Of a stretch of 64,000 nt of DNA, positions 62,203 through 64,000 are shown piece after piece. This DNA comes from SG8-30 sp963695085. Its GTDB lineage: Bacteria; Pseudomonadota; Gammaproteobacteria; Steroidobacterales; Steroidobacteraceae. Where the stretch lies: positions 310,001 through 374,000 of the forward strand of contig CAVOFV010000003.1 of NCBI GenBank assembly GCA_963695085.1, given 5' to 3'. The translations under genes were made by a program, and so were the position numbers. The stretch's first letter is position 1; the number at the start of each line of letters is the position of its first letter. Below the pieces are notes generated by a model that saw nothing but the letters and a program-made list of their open reading frames with translations, did no database searches and was not told the DNA's origin.

Positions 62203-63231
62203 TCAGTAGTCGCGCCACTCCACCTGGTATGACATGCCGAGCGACATGATGCGCTCGAGCAGCCGCGGATACTCGATCCCGGCATGCACCGCCGCGCGGC
62301 CGAAATCCTCGTATTCCTCCAGGTTCGGATTGGCATTGGCCTCCAGCACGAACAGCGAACCGTCGGCACGCAGCCGGAAGTCCATACGCGCATAGCCCGA
62401 CATGTGCAGCGCGCGGTAGATCCTGCGCACCAGCCGCCCCAGCAGCTCGGCGACGCCGTCCGGCAGTTCCGCGGCCGGGTCGGTCGCGATGCCGTGGCGC
62501 TCCTGGTAGGCGCGGTCCCACTTCACCTTGCGCGTGGCGATGCCGATCGACGACTTGTGCATGGAGCCGAAGGTCAGCTCCCACGGCGCCAGCTGCGTGA
62601 TGCGCTCGTTGCCGATGACGCCGAGATAGACCTCGCGGCCCTCGATGTACTCCTCGACCAGCGCGTCCGAATGCGTCTGGTCGTGGATGAACTCGATGCG
62701 TTCCTTGAGCCGCGCCTCGTCCTCCACGACCGACGCCTGCGCGATGCCGAGCGAGGCATCCTCGGTCGCCGACTTCACGAACAGCGGGTAACGCAGGCGC
62801 TTCGGGATCCGCGGGCGCCGGCCGCGCCGGAACAGCCCGAACTGCGGCGTGGCGATGCGATGATAGCTGAGGATCTGCTTCGACAGCACCTTGTCGCGCG
62901 ACAGCATCATGCCGCGCGGATTGCAGCCCGTGTACGGCTGCCGCATCAGCTCCAGGTAGGCCACCACGTGCTGGTCGTAGGTGACGATGCCGCCGAACTC
63001 CTCGAGCAGGTTGAAGCAGACGTGCGGCTGCCACTCCGTGATCGAGGTGCGCAGCTCCGTGAGGCTGTCGCCGATGCCGAGCGGGCGCACGTCGTGGCCC
63101 AGCTCGCGCAGCGTCGTGATGACGTCCCATTCCGTGCGGAACTCGTCCGCCTGCTGGTCCGTCAGGTGGTCGATGCTGTCGGGCGGCACCAGCGTCTCGT
63201 GTACCAGCACCAGCACGCGGAGTTTCTTCAT
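62203..63231 (-). CDS. ATP-grasp ligase of D-Ala-D-Ala ligase type
   Basis: A 342-residue predicted carboxylate-amine ligase. The ATP-grasp fold is visible: PLFVKSATEDASLGIAQAS (about 150-168), VEEYIEGREVYLGVIGNE (about 195-212), and RMDFRLRADGSLFVLEANANPNL (about 285-307) with the metal-binding Glu/Asn. N-terminal LVLVHETLVPPDS and TEWDVITTLRELGHDV are like D-Ala-D-Ala-ligase relatives, but the SRKVKW-type loop is not, so a cell-wall role is not assured. ATG 63231 overlaps the stop of the upstream metallopeptidase gene (ATGA), so they are coupled. The substrate is unknown. Confidence 0.87.
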   Translation of the reverse strand: MKKLRVLVLVHETLVPPDSIDHLTDQQADEFRTEWDVITTLRELGHDVRPLGIGDSLTELRTSITEWQPHVCFNLLEEFGGIVTYDQHVVAYLELMRQPYTGCNPRGMMLSRDKVLSKQILSYHRIATPQFGLFRRGRRPRIPKRLRYPLFVKSATEDASLGIAQASVVEDEARLKERIEFIHDQTHSDALVEEYIEGREVYLGVIGNERITQLAPWELTFGSMHKSSIGIATRKVKWDRAYQERHGIATDPAAELPDGVAELLGRLVRRIYRALHMSGYARMDFRLRADGSLFVLEANANPNLEEYEDFGRAAVHAGIEYPRLLERIMSLGMSYQVEWRDY

Positions 63232-64000
63232 AGTGCCAACCACGGGCCCGCGCCCTTCTGTGACTTACCGGTCAGCACGACCAGCAACCGCTCGGCGCGG
63301 CGCACGGCCTTGCGCTTGTCGCCCCGCACCAGCAGGCGCAGGGAGCGTACCCGCTCGGTGAGGTGATCGAGCAACTCGTTGACGAGGTACTCGCTGGCGT
63401 CCAGGCGGCCGGCGACCCGCCGGCGCAGGCGCGCCCGATTGTGACGCAGGAAGGTGCTGGCGCGCATCTGGTTGACGCGGCTGCGTCGCCGGGTGAACAC
63501 GCGCTGCAGGATCTTGTCGATCTTGTCGGCGTCGTCGCCACTGTAGTGCCGCAACATGACTGCGTAGTGCTCGCGCAGCGTACGCCGCGCGCCCTTGATC
63601 GGCTCGACGTGGTGCCGGGCCTGCACGACCGGCCGCCGGCCGCGCAGTTCCGCCATCGTCTCCTCCACGTACTCGAGCTTCTTCAGCGCCGGCCAGCCTG
63701 CGTACTGCCGGCGCCATCCCGACTTCGGCGTCAGCCACACGGCGAAGCTCTCCGCGAAGTCCTCGGTCGGGTGGCTCTGCGCGTACCAGCTGTCGAGGTG
63801 CTGCACGAAGCGCTTGCTGCCCGGCCGCGGCCGGTAGTGCCGCGGATAGCGTTTCGAGGCGGCGCCAAATGTCTCGCGCCAGGCCTTGCGGCGGCGCAGC
63901 CGGTAGGCCGTGTCCACGGCGTGGCCCGCTTCGTGGCGCAGGATCTTCATCAGCGACTCGGCATTGCCGCCCTCGACCTCGCCCATGAAGCGCCGCTCCA
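63228..64000 (-). CDS. Putative zinc metallopeptidase with HEAGH motif, 5' end outside window
   Basis: At least 257 residues; the reading frame is open to the right edge, so the N-terminus lies beyond 64000. The motif RHEAGHAVDTAY with HEAGH (zinc ligands and catalytic Glu) occurs near the visible start. Other recognisable segments are SHPTEDFAESFAVWLTP (a possible third ligand in the EDF/ESF acidic stretch) and a long basic helical C-terminus (RGDKRKAVRRAERLLVVLTG). It resembles putative zinc-binding metallopeptidases encoded beside ATP-grasp genes. The stop overlaps the next gene's ATG. The in-frame ATG at 63986 is probably internal. Confidence 0.75.
   Translation of the reverse strand, partial: ERRFMGEVEGGNAESLMKILRHEAGHAVDTAYRLRRRKAWRETFGAASKRYPRHYRPRPGSKRFVQHLDSWYAQSHPTEDFAESFAVWLTPKSGWRRQYAGWPALKKLEYVEETMAELRGRRPVVQARHHVEPIKGARRTLREHYAVMLRHYSGDDADKIDKILQRVFTRRRSRVNQMRASTFLRHNRARLRRRVAGRLDASEYLVNELLDHLTERVRSLRLLVRGDKRKAVRRAERLLVVLTGKSQKGAGPWLAL

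Overview
The window is high-GC DNA (roughly two thirds G+C by eye) whose gene content is that of a gammaproteobacterium. The evidence is the dusB-fis pair, prmA, accBC, purHD next to fis, rhlB divergent from trxA-rho, a homodimer-type plsB, and CutA/DsbD beside groESL. GTG and TTG starts and 1-4 base overlaps between genes are common. The envelope genes (DUF1302, DUF1329, MMPL-type RND) suggest a Steroidobacterales/Nevskiales-like or Pseudomonas-related lineage, but the exact order cannot be fixed from sequence alone. No rRNA, tRNA, CRISPR array or intact transposase gene was seen.

Layout. 1-3.9 kb: the 5' part of glnE, then groES-groEL behind a promoter that reads as sigma-32-like and carries a CIRCE operator. 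3.9-6.7 kb: cutA, dsbD and a TlpA-like thioredoxin. 6.8-12.8 kb: aroQ, accB, accC, prmA, a zinc-ribbon/DUF3426 membrane protein, dusB, fis. 12.8-16.7 kb: purH, purD, a PHA-granule-type small protein and a 3-methyladenine glycosylase. 16.7-24.5 kb: trxA-rho diverging from rhlB, then cysQ, DUF3301, a PHP exonuclease-like protein, a YdcH-like protein, an MscS channel and arfB.

24.5-31.5 kb is a minus-strand operon of four envelope genes: DUF1302 outer-membrane barrel, DUF1329 periplasmic protein, YCF48-type beta-propeller and MMPL/RND inner-membrane protein. It has an extended -10 promoter, upstream dyads and an intercistronic hairpin, and it looks like a trans-envelope transport system for a hydrophobic substrate. 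31.7-46.9 kb holds plsB, a small lipoprotein, an SDR enzyme, a YqiA-like hydrolase, an alkyltransferase-like protein, a cyclic-nucleotide-binding patatin, an isolated contractile tail-sheath homologue, an EamA exporter, an L,D-transpeptidase lipoprotein, a TPM/YgcG/LemA cluster, and an M13 peptidase coupled to a methyltransferase with an abnormal C-terminus.

46.9-52.6 kb: a candidate small RNA with a C-rich loop and a nearby CRP-like site, greB, homospermidine synthase, a 3-mercaptopyruvate-type sulfurtransferase and speA. speA and hss together suggest a putrescine/homospermidine polyamine pathway. 53-64 kb: a methyltransferase with a lipoprotein signal, a UvrD-family helicase, an ADP-ribose-type Nudix hydrolase, a conserved unknown, a HAD phosphatase, a GST, a FIST-domain protein, an OPT transporter, an ATP-grasp ligase and a truncated HEAGH metallopeptidase.

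The two longest gene-free stretches (52560-53005 and 61855-62202) are filled with the same family of roughly 60-100 bp palindromic repeats. Their outer stem sequences differ from copy to copy yet stay perfectly self-complementary. With the orphan tail sheath, the candidate small RNA and the four-gene envelope operon, this is the most unusual content of the window.
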